NCBI GenBank assembly: GCA_963576785.1
Contig: OY756140.1
Span: 372,001-436,000, forward strand
Source of the DNA: Chlorophyllum brunneum
Lineage: Eukaryota > Basidiomycota > Agaricomycetes > Agaricales > Agaricaceae
DNA: 64,000 bases
Reading direction: 5' to 3'
Shown: piece by piece, positions 23,437 through 33,101 of the stretch
Numbering within the stretch: the stretch's first letter is position 1
How the letters are laid out: each line of letters starts with the position of its first letter
Made by a program: the position numbers and the translations under genes
Notes under the pieces: model-generated
What the model was told of the DNA's origin: nothing
Databases searched by the model: none
What the model saw: only the letters and a program-made list of their open reading frames with translations

Positions 23437-25909
23437 ATGCCTCGTGAAAATAGTTTCACCGATTCTGAAGGACGATCGTTGACTCCTGACCTTGAAGAAG
23501 AGCAACAAGAACCTTTCGATTTTGAAGTACAACCAAGACCAGGTGTATCTTCATCTCCGCCAGGCGTTCAACCTACGTATTCTATCATTCCACCAACTGG
23601 GACATCTACACAAGGAGGACCGTCTTCACCGACTTCACCTGTAGCAAGAATGCAAAGTGTTAAATCTCCTGGAAGTCGTTCGAAGACGACTCGGACTTCG
23701 CATTGGACAAGACCTTCGGCGAAGGATAAATTTAGGTTGGTGGTGAGGAAGGTTATTGCTATGCATCGAGGGACGAGGTTTATGACTGTTGGTGGGGATG
23801 GTGAAGGACCTCGTGTTGGTGCTGAACCTGGTGTTGATCCAAGACGTGCTTCTGCGGATATGCAATATGGGCATATACGCGAGAATTGTGTTATTGAGAT
23901 TACGGATTATTCGTCTGTGAGGACGAGTGTGGGGAGGATGGATAATCAGGGGTTTGTGGAGTTGATGTATAGTGATTTGGCGAGTCAGAGACCGGGTTGG
24001 GTGAGGGTGAGGTGGATTAATATTGCTGGTGTTAGTTGGGATGTTATCAAAGCTGTTTCGTTGAGATATGGTGCGTATAATGACTTTTTGTTCAACTTGT
24101 TTCATTGTTTGATGTGATATAGATCTTCATCCCCTCGCACTCGAAGATATCTTTCATGGGAATAGCCAGACCAGGTCAAAAGCGGATTATTACTTGAAAC
24201 ACTTGTTTCTTCGGGTACTTTGCCATCAGCTGAGTGAACACGACGCCGAGGACGAAAACACTTTTATCCCGGATATCCCTCGATCAACTTCTCCCGAACC
24301 ATATGACAAACGCACAGCTGATGATGAAAAGACACTACACAATACCACTCCATCTCCACATTCACTACCGCATACTTCCCGGAAGAAACACAGACGGCCG
24401 ATTCTCCCATTTCACAACAATGATATGTCGGGTGGACCGATGAGTCTTATCAGATTTATGCGTAGGGATAGCAGTGTAAGTCTAATGCAGGTTGTGTATC
24501 GTCTCATTGCTAATGAACATCCATTCAGAATGTGCGGGTACCGAAATCGACATTGGATGCTCTTAAAAAGGTGTGTGGTTGTAGTTGGTCTTGTGCGGAG
24601 GTAGAGTGTTTCAACTCCGGCGCTTTAGGGAGAACGTGTTGATGTGGATGTGGCTCCTATGTTCCTATTCCTTTTCAGAGACGGTGCGGACAACGACATC
24701 AGTTTAGATGTGATAGCTTACCAACGTTCCTGAATAGGCACGGTTATCTCCATTCACCCCAAGGCTAACCTGGAGTTTACGTCGCCGATTATGCACCGGT
24801 TACGCCAACCAGACACTGTTCTTCGTCAATCTCCAGACCCATCTATTCTTGTACATGCAATACTGGACTTGAGTACGTGTTGACTCTTGTGTGTTGTTCA
24901 ATGGGGGTACTTATCGAAGGAAACTCCAGTTGTTGATAGAGCGCTTCAAGTGGTTGATGCGTATCATGATAAGATCAACAAGTTCGAACGGGATGTTTTG
25001 ATCAGACCAAAGGTCAAGACGATTCGACATTGTACGGCGAGAGTATTCTCATTCACTTGGAGATTTATGATACTCATTGATGTGTAGTGCACATCATGTC
25101 TGGCGACTTGATCTTGCATAAACGCACTCTGGAACCCATCAAAACCCTTGTTTATGGGTTGAGGCGTTACGATGTTGACCGCTGCGCTGCGCTTATTGAC
25201 ACATCGGATCCTGCGAGTGCGAAAACTCCAGTAGTTGGTTTCATGAGTCATAAATCCAAGATCTACTTGGTAAGTTTTACTGCTATTATCCTCGTGCAAC
25301 ACAAACTTATACTCTATTGTGTAGGCTGACGTTTTTGATCATATGGAATATATTCTGACTAGCTTGGATATGTTCGCTAGTATCGCAGAGAATTTGATTG
25401 GTTACTCGTTTAACGTACGTACCCGTTCCATGTCAGCGGTTATTTGATCTGATTTATATGTTAGTCCGCTTCATATGATATGAATATTGTCATGTAGGTT
25501 GTTTGATTTGTGTGGTTACTGTAGCTAACAGTTCCTCTCCTCAGGCGACGCCTGACACTGGTCACCATTATCGGTCTTCCATTGACTCTTCTTACGGGTT
25601 ACTTTGTTCGTATTTCTCTTTATGTTAAAAACGCTCGGGAGGTGTTGATAAGAAATTTCAATTTGCTTAGGGAATGAACTTTACACCTTTCTGGGCTGTT
25701 GACCAGAACTCTGATGCCTTGTGAGTCTTGTAGATTATTATGACACTACTGGAACGAAACTCATTCAGGATGATAGGTTCTGGAAAATTGCGATTCCGGT
25801 TTTGGTTGTTACTGTTACTTTTGCGCTATGGCAAGATTTTACGAATTTGTATCATTATATGGAGAAGAAGTTGCCTGCTCGGAGGATCACACAATTGGTG
25901 AGGGGTTGA
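23437..25909 (+). CDS. CorA-type magnesium/divalent cation transporter
   Basis: Model with 12 exons: 23437-24070, 24123-24475, 24529-24570, 24629-24683, 24738-24872, 24930-25031, 25088-25269, 25325-25414, 25465-25493, 25545-25605, 25671-25720 and 25777-25909; 1866 nt, 621 aa. The N-terminal half is cytosolic and low-complexity, followed by the CorA soluble fold (HPLALEDIFHG is the typical landmark). The helical funnel leads to TM1 (LTLVTIIGLPLTLLTGYF), the selectivity signature GMNF (start of the exon at 25671) and TM2 (FWKIAIPVLVVTVTFALW). CorA proteins work as pentameric Mg2+ channels in plasma, vacuolar or mitochondrial membranes. The length and long N-terminus resemble fungal Alr/Mnr2-type proteins more than the mitochondrial ones. 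The start is the first ATG of the frame. Two exons are tiny (29 and 42 nt) but keep phase. Confidence 0.93.
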
Positions 25910-26373
25910 TTTGTTTTTGACTTGAGAGTTTGTGTTTATGGAGGTTTTGACAGAAAATCAAAGAGCAGTAGATGGATGGGGTATATTTAATTTAGTCAAG
26001 ATTGGGTTTTTCTGGTTTCTGTTGCATGTCGTATCTCTCAAGCCTCTGTTGCTCTCTGTGGTCTTTTTTTGCATATATGATTCTCGTAATACGTAATATC
26101 ACGCCCCTGATTGGCCCAGCCCAAGTCCTCGATCACCTGACTGAAGATAGCCTCGCGTGGCAAATGGAATGATGGGACGGTGATCGCGCTCCGGCGGGGA
26201 AGACCGTTTGTCCGTCCGTCCGGGGGAGAATCAGGGTTGCGAACGTGAGGAGGGCTTGGGTTGACAACCCACAACGAATCCACGACTCTCCAACAATCCA
26301 TTTCCTGAATTCTTTTCACACCCTTATCCCTTCCCCTTCCCCACTTCCAACTGCCTTCCTCTCCCTTACCTCA
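25910..26373. other. Intergenic between CorA gene and acidic protein gene
   Basis: About 460 bp, no gene seen. It holds the 3' flank of the CorA gene and a C-rich leader before 26374. Confidence 0.5.
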
Positions 26374-26959
26374 ATGTCTGACCACCCACCCGCGACTGCT
26401 GATGTTCCGTCCAAGGAGGTTGAGGAACAGGAACACGAGGAAGAGAATGAGCGCGTTGATGTTGTTGAGGAACATGATGATGTTGAGGATGTTGGTGGTG
26501 AGGATGATAATGAAGAGGATGATGATTATGAGGAAGAGGATGTACGTTTTTGTTCTTGGAATGTGATATGTGTGTTGAGGGATTTACGCGCACGCAGGAT
26601 GGTGTTGTTTCGGATGATGACGAGGCGGGTGAGGGAGCTGCAGAGGTGACTGCTACTGCCAAGGTTCGTTGTATATCATTTGTTTTGCCCATGGCTGACG
26701 GTATTTTCTAGTCAAACTTGACTGCTTTACTGTTAGGAGACGTGAGTGTATTATACTTTGTCGTGACGCGTTAGACGCTCATCACGCGCTCTAGCCCAAC
26801 GCCGCTGGCGAGGAAGAGGAAGAGGAAGAAGAGGAAGATATTGACGATGAATACTTTGAGGAAGAAGCTGCTCCCCCTGCGCCCGCAGCGAAAAAGAGGC
26901 CCATTGCCGACGTTGACGATGAGGAGGCTGAGAAGGATGCAAAGAAAGTCAAAGCATAG
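26374..26959 (+). CDS. Small highly acidic protein with basic C-terminus, probably nuclear
   Basis: Model: exons 26374-26541, 26598-26663, 26712-26741 and 26795-26959; 429 nt, 142 aa. Nearly half of the residues are Asp or Glu, in long runs through residues 15-56 and again after residue 90. The C-terminus has KKRP and AKKVKA, which suits a nuclear localisation signal. The composition resembles prothymosin-like or histone-chaperone-like acidic proteins, but there is no fold-level motif, so the role is not assigned. Acidic low-complexity sequence conserves poorly, so the exon borders rest on splice signals and phase alone. Confidence 0.72.
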
Positions 26960-27137
26960 ACCCCATTTGGCACCATGTCCGCCTTCAACACATCAAATTC
27001 CTGTGCTGTAATTTCTCCGGTGTTTGTACCCTTCTGGACTGTAAACCTCTGCTTGTCTGTGATACATAGATGTTTTATTCTTATGTAGTACTCATGTTCT
27101 GTACAAGAAAACTAACTCTGGTTCTGTTTCCCAAGCT

Positions 27138-27925
27138 TCACGGAACGACCTCTACCTCGTCCCATCCGCCCTCGACAGCCCTGGCAAACTTGAACCTTCT
27201 ATTCGGGACGATCGCCATGGTAAGGTAGTCGACCTCGCTCGGCTCGATGACCACCAACGCAAAATTCCTCAATGCGGTCGCCCAGTTCCTCTTTGCTTCT
27301 TCACTGTCCCCCTCCTTGGGCTCTTCAACCTTCTCAGGCCACTTCCCCGCTTCCTCCTCCCCGCCTTCCAATGCACTCCCAGGCGTCGGGCGACACCAAC
27401 TCGCTTTCATATGCGCGCTCATATTCTTGAACACTTGGACCCTCTTCGCTTCCCAATCATACTTCCCAGCCACGAGCGCAGATAAACCGCCCTCCGAATC
27501 CACATTCGCATTATTCAACAATTGCTCCCGTGTGATTTTGAAAATTTGATGACTTGGTGAGGTAACCAAACTGACCCGACCTGTGATTCGGAACTGTTCT
27601 TTTGTACCCTCGATCCACCAAGCGCTCTCGATATTTGGATTGTTAAGGATCTGATCAACTTTGGGTGTGCGTATGTCAGTGGAGCTTATGAGTAATGGGA
27701 GATGAGGTGTTTTGGGGGATTCTAGGAATGAGCGGAAGATGTGTGAGCGGACGTGAGGAATGGGTGCGGCGGTGTCAGTTGTTGCTAGCTGGAATGCTTG
27801 GAGGTTCGGTAAGCGTCTGTGGTGTTCATGTGGATGTGGCGTTGGTGGCGCTTACTGTTTGACTTTGGGTATTGCTCGAGCGTTTTGTCGAGGATTTTCT
27901 TCCAGCGGGGTATTGTGACCGACAT
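27138..27925 (-). CDS. Pyridoxamine 5'-phosphate oxidase-like FMN-binding protein (Alr4036 type)
   Basis: Model: complement of exons 27856-27925 and 27138-27796; 729 nt, 242 aa. The start MSVTIPRWKKILDK, then FQLATTD, PIPHVRSHIFR, the lengths and WWIEGTKEQFRITG, are landmarks of the Alr4036/PNPOx-2 family, split-barrel flavoproteins that bind FMN. The C-terminal part has RVVIEPSEV-like NFALVVIEPSEVDYL and RRFKFAR. Substrates of these fungal proteins are unknown; PNPOx activity itself should not be assumed. The intron (27797-27855) was chosen because it keeps phase and restores the family motif; a nearer AG would cause a stop. It is convergent with the acidic protein gene, 178 bp away. Confidence 0.83.
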
Positions 27926-28611
27926 GGTTAATATCTAGAATCTCCTATAGTTCTAAGAGCTTATACTCTGTCTGCTGCCCCACACTGGCTCCCATGTTAT
28001 CTTATCTATAAAACACGTGATATGGACCCGTGAGATGACATTACATAACACTCAGACGAATGAAAAACGTTCTGTTTGTGTTCTCAAAAAATACACCTCT
28101 CATCAATGTACTACGAAATGCCTCCACGAGCCACCACTAAGTCTTTCAGCTTGTCAATACAACTCACTTGTCCGACAACATACTCGTCTTCTACGTTCCT
28201 CCACGCACTCGAGCAAAAAACCCATGAACATAGTCAAGGCTCCAAGTATCACATACACTCGGAGCCTGTTACGTTCATGGAATATTAAACGCATCTTGGG
28301 TCTTTGCTGTGCATTCACCGTTTTGGTTGGTGTGCAGGTTCACGAGGGCTTGGGAATGGATCGTCTCTTCAGAGTTGGGCACAGATGGGAGAATTTTATT
28401 TTTTTCTTGATTATTGGGCTGTGTCCTTAGTTTGGGGACAGACATTATGGTATTACACTGAGTTTGGTGAAGCTGTGGATAGATACTATTTAGCTGTACA
28501 ATGTTATTGACGAGTTGATAACTTTGATCAGTGAACGGTAGAAGACATCTGCCACGTGACCATTGGACGCCATCCAATGATGGAACGCGATTTCCAAGCT
28601 TTGCGACTCAC
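27926..28611. other. Divergent promoter region between PNPOx-like gene and SRP14
   Basis: About 690 bp with no supported gene. Only short frames lie on both strands. Confidence 0.5.
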
Positions 28612-29276
28612 ATGCAGCTAGTCGACAACAACGACGTACGTCTTCACCACTTTCCACAACCACATCCACTAATCACATTTATTCAGTTTCTAACACAGCT
28701 GACAACGCTATTCGAGTCTACAAAAACTCAGGGATCTATATGGCTCACTCATAAACGACGTGTGTAGTCCCCGAATCTCATGTATCGTTTTTGGCGGTGT
28801 GATGATAATCTGGTAGTCACCTACGATGGCGAGGATGCTACTATGAAACATGAAGAATCTGGTTCGGACGACCGTGAATACCAATGTCTAATCCGCGCAA
28901 CCAATGGCAAAAACATCAATCTCTCCACTAGGGTATAATCCCAATCACTCATTCCATGAACAATTCCAACTGAACGTTATTAAATCAGGTTGATCCGGGC
29001 CAATTGAATAAATTCTACTCGGCTTATGGCTCATTATTGAAATCATCGTTTTCGACATTGCGTAAGAGGGACAAGAAAAAGGAAAAAACGAGGGCGGAGC
29101 AAGCTGTTAAGAGGAAGAAGAGGATGACTGAGGATGTGGTTGTGAATGGTCCTAAACGTGGTGCTGGACGACGAAAACATCAGAGGCAGGTTAAGGCTGC
29201 TTTGAAACAGCAGGAGTCGCAGAAGAAGTTTAAGGAGCGGGAAGAGGTTAGACGGAAGGTGGAGATATCTGTTTGA
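28612..29276 (+). CDS. SRP14: Signal recognition particle 14 kDa subunit
   Basis: Model: exons 28612-28635, 28687-28759, 28817-28932 and 28989-29276; 501 nt, 166 aa. The frame shows the SRP14 pattern: FLTQLTTLF, YDGEDATMK, CLIRATNGKNINLST, LNKFYSAYGSLLKSSFSTLRKRDKKK. SRP14 binds the Alu domain of SRP RNA (with SRP9 or SRP21 in fungi) and slows elongation during targeting to the ER. After the conserved core comes a Lys/Arg-rich extension of about 50 residues (KKRKRMT-type and RRKHQRQ runs), so the protein is longer than the usual 110-140 aa. The 5' exon of only eight codons was placed by phase and splice signals. Confidence 0.92.
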
Positions 29277-29426
29277 ACTGGAGTATGTGTTCTCTACATG
29301 CTTGGAGATTTACTGTTGTCGTGATGTATTGTAAAATATCATGTGTGTGATTTGTAAATGAATGGATGGAGAGATAATTTATATACTGTCGCCCATATTT
29401 CCAAAGCCAGCAATATGAGGCCTGGT

Positions 29427-30584
29427 TTACTTTTTGATAGACGTAGGTAAATCGTCATTCGAAGAGGCACCGGAACTGAATTGGATTTCAGAAATCGTAT
29501 CAACAGACCACTCCATCTCGAACGTCCTATTCTGGGCCGCACGTATAATGACGAGGTGAAATGCAATTCCAATGATATGAACATTCTACTTCCCCCTATG
29601 AGTTAGCAGTATTTTAATTGGGTATTTTGAAATTACTCACGAGAGCGCTGAGAAAAAGGATAGCAGAGGTATTCTTGAAGAACCATACGACGAAATGCGC
29701 CAATGATACAGACAGATATAGGATTCCAGACTCTGCGAAGATTCTTATGATGAATAGTAATTGCTGTGAGGATGCTCCAGGTCTTCGCATGCAGTAATAT
29801 AATCGACGGAGAATCATAACTTGAAGATAAAATATTGATGAGATAGGCACTGAGTAGAATGATGAAAACGATGAATCCTCACATGTCGTATATGCATTCA
29901 AGACTACCGTTGAAGCCCAGAATGGTAATAACACTATCCCACCGCCAGTTGACAAATTCGCTAGTCCCCAGGTGTAAGGGCCGATACCGGCATCATGTAG
30001 ATCGGCGATCTGGAGGTACACCTGCATGCCGGTACATGCAATACCACCAAACCAAAGAAATACAGGGAAAATTACTACTCGGAGGGAGCATTCGTAAACG
30101 ACCCAACAGCGGTATATCTGTCTCTCCCGAGGATTACATTTCTCGTCTCTTCCTGATAACAAAGATGAACATACCAATGCAACATCAGCTGATAGAGCTG
30201 CGAAATTGAGTGCTGCACACTATTGAATTCGGTTTCTTAGTAATTCGTAAAGTGGAACTTTGCGGATTGAAAGAAACACACCCTGACGAGAGACATCCAT
30301 CCAGGTGCGTAGTATGAAGTCCCAAGTGGATTCTCTGACATAAAATGCACTCGATCCATGAGACTTCGGATAACAAGCGCAAGACATAGCGAACTGAGTG
30401 TCATAATGAATAATGCCACTATAACAAATACGCAGTTGATATGATTTTTTAGTTTCCATGGTTGTTCGGTGAAGAGAAGCCAGCGGATACAGTTTATGAA
30501 TGTGCATAGTGATATTCCGAATACGAAACAGGCAAAGGCGACGACGGCTACTTCTTCGTTGGCTGGGATGTAGTCAGCTGCCAT
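29427..30584 (-). CDS. Seven-TM membrane protein, array copy F
   Basis: Model: complement of exons 30282-30584, 30175-30219, 29883-30117, 29641-29819 and 29427-29585; 921 nt, 306 aa, fully open. Exon lengths 303, 45, 235 and 179 equal those of copy B. Start ATG 30584 (MAADYIPANEEVAV). The spans, IYRCWVVY, LWFGGIACTGMQVYL, GILYLSVSLAHFVVWFF and HIIGIAFHLVIIRAAQN follow the family plan. The tail has SEIQFSSGASS and ends TSIKK, closest to copy B. A minus-strand TATAAAGC at 30641-30634 lies about 50 nt upstream. It sits 12 kb from the rest of the array, separated by unrelated core genes. Some family Trp positions are Cys here (NCVF, LCLAL). Confidence 0.88.
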
Positions 30585-32283
30585 GGGTTGGATATTAGGT
30601 GGAAGGCGTTGGGTTGGATGGACTCTAATAGGGGCTTTATAAGTTTTGCAAAGCAAGGGAACATCAGGACTCCCAACATTCTAACAATACCTCGGTGCAC
30701 ACTATGGATCATTCGTGGCACCCGTTCTTCTGATGGGCATCCGGAATAAGTATGAGCGGGTGACGGAATCGGGTTAGAACTGTTACTACTATATTATTGG
30801 AAAGGTCATGGTCCCTCTCACCCTACATCCCCAACACCTGATCCCGAATTCGAGCTTCTCTCCCTCGCACAATTTCAATGGGAGTGTGGGTGAACCAAGA
30901 ATAGGGTGAATGACGACCAACATCCGCTGTAGGCCAGATAACCGATGCCAAGCAGAAATGTTTCTACCTGCATTATTTGAAACACCGGATGACAGTCTTT
31001 GGGGATGCCGAACTCTGAAAAAGGAGGAGAGAAGCTAGGGTCCAATCACTGCTGAGAACTCGACTAGGCACTGATGTCCAACGCATTTTCCATCAGTTAT
31101 ATGAAGAATAATTTTCCGGGTCCACGAACAGCGCCCGCTAATGCGAGATCAACATCATGATGAAATCTAGGACCTCAACGTGAAGGAATCATTCAAGTGT
31201 TTTAGAAGGCGTAAGGGTATCAAAGAAGTCGGACTCCAATGATATCCGGTTTTGTTGGAATGTGCCGAGATGAGTTCGCCCAGCATATTTCGCTCAATGG
31301 ATATCGTCAAGAAAAGGTTAGAAACTCTGTAGAATAAGTTTAATTGTTAAATTCGTCCACATATTGTACCCCTGGTTCCTTTATAATATCTACTCGCAAG
31401 ATGGTCTTGGTTAATATACAGAATTTGAAAGCGGCTTACTTGAAACCGGAAGATGTGAAGATGTATCAGAAGCGCCGTCAGTATCAGTCCCTTTGTGATC
31501 GTCAGCCGTAGAGCCGTTGAGGCTGAATCGAATTTCAGATATGATGGCAACAGATGACTCCACCTTAGAACTTGGGCCATTCCGTTCTGGACTGCGGGTA
31601 GACTGACGAGGTGGTCGGCTATTCCAATAATGGGGACCTATCCCTCATGGGTTAACCAGTTTATTTCAATCTTTAGATGAGGTCACTTACGGGGACACAG
31701 GTGATAAGAATAACGAAACCATTATCGAAGAACTATAGGAAGAAATGTTATTGACGAATACAACATCCCTGACTGCGATAATTTCGCCGATGGAACAGAA
31801 GGATTTCTTCCTTGTTTTCAGCGATAAGTTGCTCTGATCACAATAGCATGTGAGGACTCGGCAGTCGTTCAATGTCTTCAAATGATCACTTCCACAGCTG
31901 GGCGGGACGCACCTAGTTATCCCCTGAGGTCCCTGAGAGCGACACCCTCTAGCCCCGACAAGTACAAACAAGGCCAAACGCATTTGTGAGCTTCACAGCT
32001 TGGATCGAGACCCTCAAGGGAAGATGATTAACTGTCATAGTATGTCAGATAGAGCAAAGCGTAATTAGGTTGACAGGGTCAAAGTAACATGAGATAGCCA
32101 AATTAAACAAATTATGCAACATACATATGGAATATTTGCCAAAGCCAATGCAAAATATCTGATTCTCGTCCACCCCACTGTTAGATCCAATATATGTCTG
32201 TCGTCCGGTCCTCTTCCCTTCTGATTATACTATTCCACAATGTCCAAGATGTTTCAACAAAGCAAAGCGTGAGTTGGTGATGT
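30585..32283. other. Gene-free stretch with decayed 7TM sequence
   Basis: No open gene. The middle part (about 31100-31790) is a diverged copy of the copy C 3' region, listed separately as relic G. The remaining 30,700-31,100 and 31,800-32,280 show nothing I can identify. Confidence 0.5.
31130..31785 (-). pseudogene. Seven-TM family relic G (exon 4 and 5 debris plus 3' flank)
   Basis: The exon 4 end (31691 to about 31765) reads FRYS-like sequence after FDNGF and keeps the donor GTAAGTG at 31690-31684. The exon 5 remnant starts at 31637 after a preserved acceptor and encodes VPIIGIADHLV, then loses the frame and tail. The downstream flank aligns along its length with 13,200-13,700 next to copy C (ACTTGAAACCGGAAG-like block, ATCAACATCATGATGAAATCT-like block). 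It is a segmental duplicate of copy C that has since decayed. Exons 1-3 are missing. Confidence 0.75.
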
Positions 32284-32748
32284 TCAATGAGCACCGAATG
32301 CAATGGCGGGTGTAGGAAGGGCTGTCTGTTTTCGACATTGGTGTCGGCCTTCTGGGGTTATGATCACAACGTCGTTTGAGTGTGATGGGTCATCGGAAGG
32401 CTCGAGGCGATAGCCTTTGGGAAGGAATTGATTGAAGCCACTAAGGAGTTGATGGTGGCCTGCAAATAGCTCTGCAACACGCTCGATCACTTCCATGCGC
32501 TCCAAGCTGTATCGCAGGAAAAGAAGGACAGATGGTTAGCAAGGCCGCCACAGACGCGCTGTGGTGGAGAAGTCGAGAAGAAAGACTCACGTCTGTTCTT
32601 TGAACCTTCCCATTACTTCAATGAACGTGTCGTAGACCTCCCTGTTGTTCAAGAACTGATTTCTCACTTGGTTGAGGTACTCGTACGCCCTTTTTATGGG
32701 TTCTGTGGGAGCACAGGTGTGAGGAGGGTGGGCAGTGTTCATAAGCAT
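32284..32748 (-). CDS. Single PAH-domain (Sin3-type) mini-protein
   Basis: Model: complement of exons 32591-32748 and 32284-32506; 381 nt, 126 aa. The core YEYLNQVRNQFLNNREVYDTFIEVM ... VIERVAELFAGHHQLLSGFNQFLPKGY has the four-helix paired amphipathic helix pattern of Sin3 (AxxYLxxVKxxF ... VYxxFLxIM ... VxxLFxGHxxLxxGFNxFLPxGY). Sin3 has three or four PAH repeats and over 1000 residues. Here one repeat is followed by only about 40 residues and a stop. PAH domains bind short amphipathic helices of transcription factors. The start is uncertain: ATG 32748 or 32742, or an upstream exon spliced at the CCCACAG near 32703. Expression and true N-terminus need RNA. Confidence 0.78.
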
Positions 32749-33101
32749 GAAGTTGGGGGTGTTGGAGCAAGCTTGGAATTATGTGACAGTTGTGTGAAGG
32801 ACACAGGACAGATTGGGAAATCGTTTGGCGCCCACAGCCATCGTTTTGATGGGAACGGAGGAGAACGCAAGAACGAGGTTCAGCGACGCCCACAAAGACA
32901 ATGTCGCTGGCAGCACAACGACCGGAATGTCACCGCGGTCACAGTAATTGTTTTTGTCATGTGCGTGCGTCACGCCACATTCATGAAAAGCTAATCCCGT
33001 TCCTCGGAACCTAGCCTGATCAGGTTGATAAACGCAATATATGGGGTCCATGATTACAGATATCGAATCTAGGTTGCAACTATAATCGTCACACGACATA
33101 A
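32749..33101. other. Short spacer between ABCA gene end and PAH gene
   Basis: About 350 bp with no supported gene. It must contain the ABCA 3' end and the PAH promoter on the same strand, and possibly an upstream PAH exon. Confidence 0.45.

Noticed and set aside
27797..27860. Alternative splice with donor GTCAAA in the PNPOx-like gene
   Set aside because: Keeps frame but has a weak donor and loses the family pattern; the GTAAGC donor with the CCAAG acceptor fits better.
32618..32893. Longer minus-strand frame overlapping the PAH gene
   Set aside because: Different frame; the PAH helices are read only in the spliced frame of 32591-32748.
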